Positions 62,489 through 64,000 of a stretch of DNA of 64,000 nt are shown one piece after another. This DNA comes from Betaproteobacteria bacterium (GTDB taxonomy: Bacteria; Pseudomonadota; Gammaproteobacteria; Burkholderiales; Rhodocyclaceae), in contig WQYQ01000015.1 of NCBI GenBank assembly GCA_009781175.1, positions 19,800 to 83,799 of the forward strand, given 5' to 3'. The first letter of the stretch is position 1; each line of letters starts with the position of its first letter. The notes under the pieces were generated by a model, which worked only from the letters and a program-made list of their open reading frames with translations, was not told where the DNA came from and searched no databases. Both the position numbers and the translations under genes were made by a program.

Positions 62489-62905
62489 TCAAACGGAACG
62501 AATACGTACCATCTTCAATCTCGGCCGCAGAAAAGGGATACCCCAGTTTCTGAGCGTGGATTCCCAGCGGTCGGCCATGCCATCGATCATGACGACGAAA
62601 TGGCGCTCGTCGGTCCACTCGATACTTTTGAGCCAGCAACTACAGTAAGGCGCGCCGATGCGCCGTTCGCTCAATATGCGCGTGAGGCTTGAGTCGATAA
62701 GGGTGAAGGAAACCGCTTCTTCAAAGGGACAGTCATAGTCGGTCACGATCAGATACCCGGCGATCGTCTCGAATTGATGCAGGAGCTGATAGCCGGATAC
62801 TTTTAACGAGCTTGCCCGAGAGTCAAAATATAAGGGCGTCCGCAGCGGCCAGCTTGCATAGTCGCCCGAATGCGCCGCGAGAGAAAAGCGCTCGATCGCC
62901 TTCAT
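62489..62905 (-). CDS. Conserved-looking protein of unknown function
   Basis: A 138-residue soluble protein with many aromatic residues and paired stretches such as LLHQFETIAGYLIVTDYDCPFEEAVSFTLID and GAPYCSCWLKSIEWTDERHFVVM. No signal peptide or membrane segment is seen. It looks like a beta-rich domain; I cannot name a family. It begins 33 bases after the methyltransferase stop on the same strand, so the two may be one transcript. A different frame is also open across its 3' end (62382-62639) but looks less protein-like. Confidence 0.6.
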   Translation of the reverse strand: MKAIERFSLAAHSGDYASWPLRTPLYFDSRASSLKVSGYQLLHQFETIAGYLIVTDYDCPFEEAVSFTLIDSSLTRILSERRIGAPYCSCWLKSIEWTDERHFVVMIDGMADRWESTLRNWGIPFLRPRLKMVRIRSV

Positions 62906-62938
62906 TCAACTCAAGCGACGCAAAGCGGCAATTTGGAA

Positions 62939-63709
62939 TCAGGCTTTCCGGCCAATGCGCAAGGTCAGCGCCCAACTAACTTCACGGACACTTTGCGGAT
63001 GTCCCCAAAGCGACGTCAGCTCACGCGCGACAGCCTGCGTCGGATCGTCGCCATGCATTGCGATATAGCGCCCCGTCGCCGACCAGCTCTGTAGATAGCC
63101 GAGCAATTGCGCGAGCGTCCAGCCGACACTCAAGGTATAGGGCGGCGCGGGAATTTCGGTGAACGGAAAGTCGAGTTCAGTGTATTGCGTATCGACATGC
63201 CGCCGTTCGGGTGTCCAATAGGCTCCCAGGGTCTGGGTACGAAACTCTTGCACGACGGCGTCGACTTCCGTGCCTTCGACTTCGACATTGCTATAGGTCC
63301 ATGCCGCGATCACGCCCTTGGGCGCCAGCACCCGGCGCGCTTCGGCATAAAAAGCATCGAGCGGGAACCAGTGCAAGGACTGCGCGCAGGTGATCAAATC
63401 GACGCTGTCGTCCGCCAAGCCGCTCGCTGCGACCGACCCGACGCGCCATTCGATTTTGGGATGCGCCGGCGCGGCGGCGATCAGGCACTCGCTCATATCG
63501 CTTCCGACCACATGCTCGAAATACTCGGCTAGATCAAACGCCGCCTGCCCGCTACCGCAGCCGGCATCCCACGCCAGCTTACGCTGCGGCACATAGGCGA
63601 GCAGATAGTCGTAAAGCGAACGCGGATAGCGCGGCCGGAACAGCGCATAGTCGCGCGCCAGTGGGGAGAAAAGATCGTCTGAGTCGGGCACAAGCAAGGG
63701 ATGAGCCAT
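62939..63709 (-). CDS. Class I SAM-dependent methyltransferase
   Basis: A 256-residue protein with motif I LAWDAGCGSGQAAFDLAEYFEHVVGSDMS (about 46-75), the DLITCAQSLHWF stretch and LAPKGVIAAWTYSN. The layout is that of small-molecule methyltransferases related to trans-aconitate or UbiE/BioC types, and the substrate cannot be told. Start candidates are ATG 63709 or 63730; neither has a strong ribosome site. Confidence 0.82.
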   Translation of the reverse strand: MAHPLLVPDSDDLFSPLARDYALFRPRYPRSLYDYLLAYVPQRKLAWDAGCGSGQAAFDLAEYFEHVVGSDMSECLIAAAPAHPKIEWRVGSVAASGLADDSVDLITCAQSLHWFPLDAFYAEARRVLAPKGVIAAWTYSNVEVEGTEVDAVVQEFRTQTLGAYWTPERRHVDTQYTELDFPFTEIPAPPYTLSVGWTLAQLLGYLQSWSATGRYIAMHGDDPTQAVARELTSLWGHPQSVREVSWALTLRIGRKA

Positions 63710-63879
63710 AGGATTTCTCGCTATTTCCATGTGTGCATTGTCGCGTAGCACAAAACTCCTGGCCTGACCGCAATCAAATCGGGACATGCGATCGAAACCA
63801 AGCGGATTTTCATCGGAACCTAGTTTGGCATTATGAATCGACTGCTTGGCAAAGAAACAACAGCTTGAATAGAATCGTA

Positions 63880-64000
63880 GAACCTGTTCAGAATCTGTCG
63901 CGAGAGGCGGTCAGCGGGGCGAAGAGCAGCGCAGGAACCGGAGTTTATGAGTGATAAATGAGGATTCCGAGCAGCGCATGAGCCCCGATCACAGCCTCGC
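63880..64000 (+). mobile_element. Terminal part of an insertion sequence running off the window
   Basis: GAACCTGTTCAGAATCTG at 63880 matches the terminal repeats of the 206-bp element at 31199-31404, the right end over 25 of 29 bases. Inside, an imperfect hairpin at 63934-63968 (GGAACCGGAGTTTAT with ATAAATGAGGATTCC) lies between two GAGCAGCGC copies. No transposase frame is seen before the edge; it would lie to the right. The family is not identified. Confidence 0.5.

Noticed and set aside
62382..62639. An alternative minus-strand frame overlapping the 3' part of the unknown 138-residue gene.
   Set aside because: Its composition (many Cys, Trp, His) is less protein-like and it has no plausible start signal.

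Overview
The window is a gene-dense, GC-rich chromosomal segment from a Gram-negative bacterium, almost certainly a betaproteobacterium (order Rhodocyclales or Nitrosomonadales is my best guess; the sequence alone does not fix it). The call rests on gene order: tkt-gap-pgk-pyk-fba; folD-purE-purK; rpsU-yqeY-dnaG-rpoD; and ndk-rlmN-pilW-rodZ-ispG-hisS-yfgM-bamB-der-hfq-hflX-hflK-hflC-DUF2065-hisZ-purA. It also rests on HisZ (short-form HisG partner), a Bordetella/Burkholderia-type H-NS protein, and BamB, YfgM and type IV pilus PilW. Most of the window is core chromosome.

Layout. 1-3.8 kb: argA (cut by the window edge), rsmE, a thioredoxin-fold protein and an IMPase-family phosphatase. 3.9-11.2 kb: central carbon genes tkt, gap, pgk, pyk and an E. 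coli-like class II aldolase, without RuBisCO genes. 11.3-14.6 kb: psiE, nnrS and the penicillin-binding protein dacB. 14.7-20.2 kb: folD, purE, purK, a Sua5/TsaC protein, proA and a secreted chalcone-isomerase-like protein. 20.2-20.4 kb: a short non-coding block with three hairpins, resembling the right end of an IS200/IS605 (TnpB-type) element with no tnpB gene. 20.4-24.4 kb: ogt-xerD, an H-NS protein, folB, plsY and tsaD. 24.5-29.4 kb: the macromolecular synthesis operon, ending in tRNA-Ile(CAU).

29.4-31.6 kb is the only clearly scarred region. A decapitated tyrosine recombinase lies next to the tRNA, cut by an IS256-type insertion sequence whose transposase carries a frameshift and a nonsense codon. 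A 206-bp element with terminal inverted repeats follows. A matching terminal repeat begins 120 bp before the right edge of the window, so another insertion sequence probably starts there. Next come a large HD-GYP sensor with an unusual insertion in its catalytic domain (31.6-34.5 kb), rlmB and rnr, and tRNA-Leu(CAG).

38.6-53.9 kb is a nearly unbroken minus-strand run of 16 housekeeping genes covering nucleotide supply, translation, GTPases, RNA regulation, membrane proteolysis control, outer-membrane assembly, cell shape, isoprenoids and pili. After it come an FUSC-type membrane protein, a ParD/ParE-like toxin-antitoxin pair with a palindromic operator, hrpA, and a looser accessory end with an acyltransferase, an unknown protein and a methyltransferase.

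I found no CRISPR array, rRNA, intact prophage or clearly new multi-gene system. The best leads are the solo TnpB-type end structure, the insertion inside the HD-GYP domain, and the tRNA-Ile island scar.
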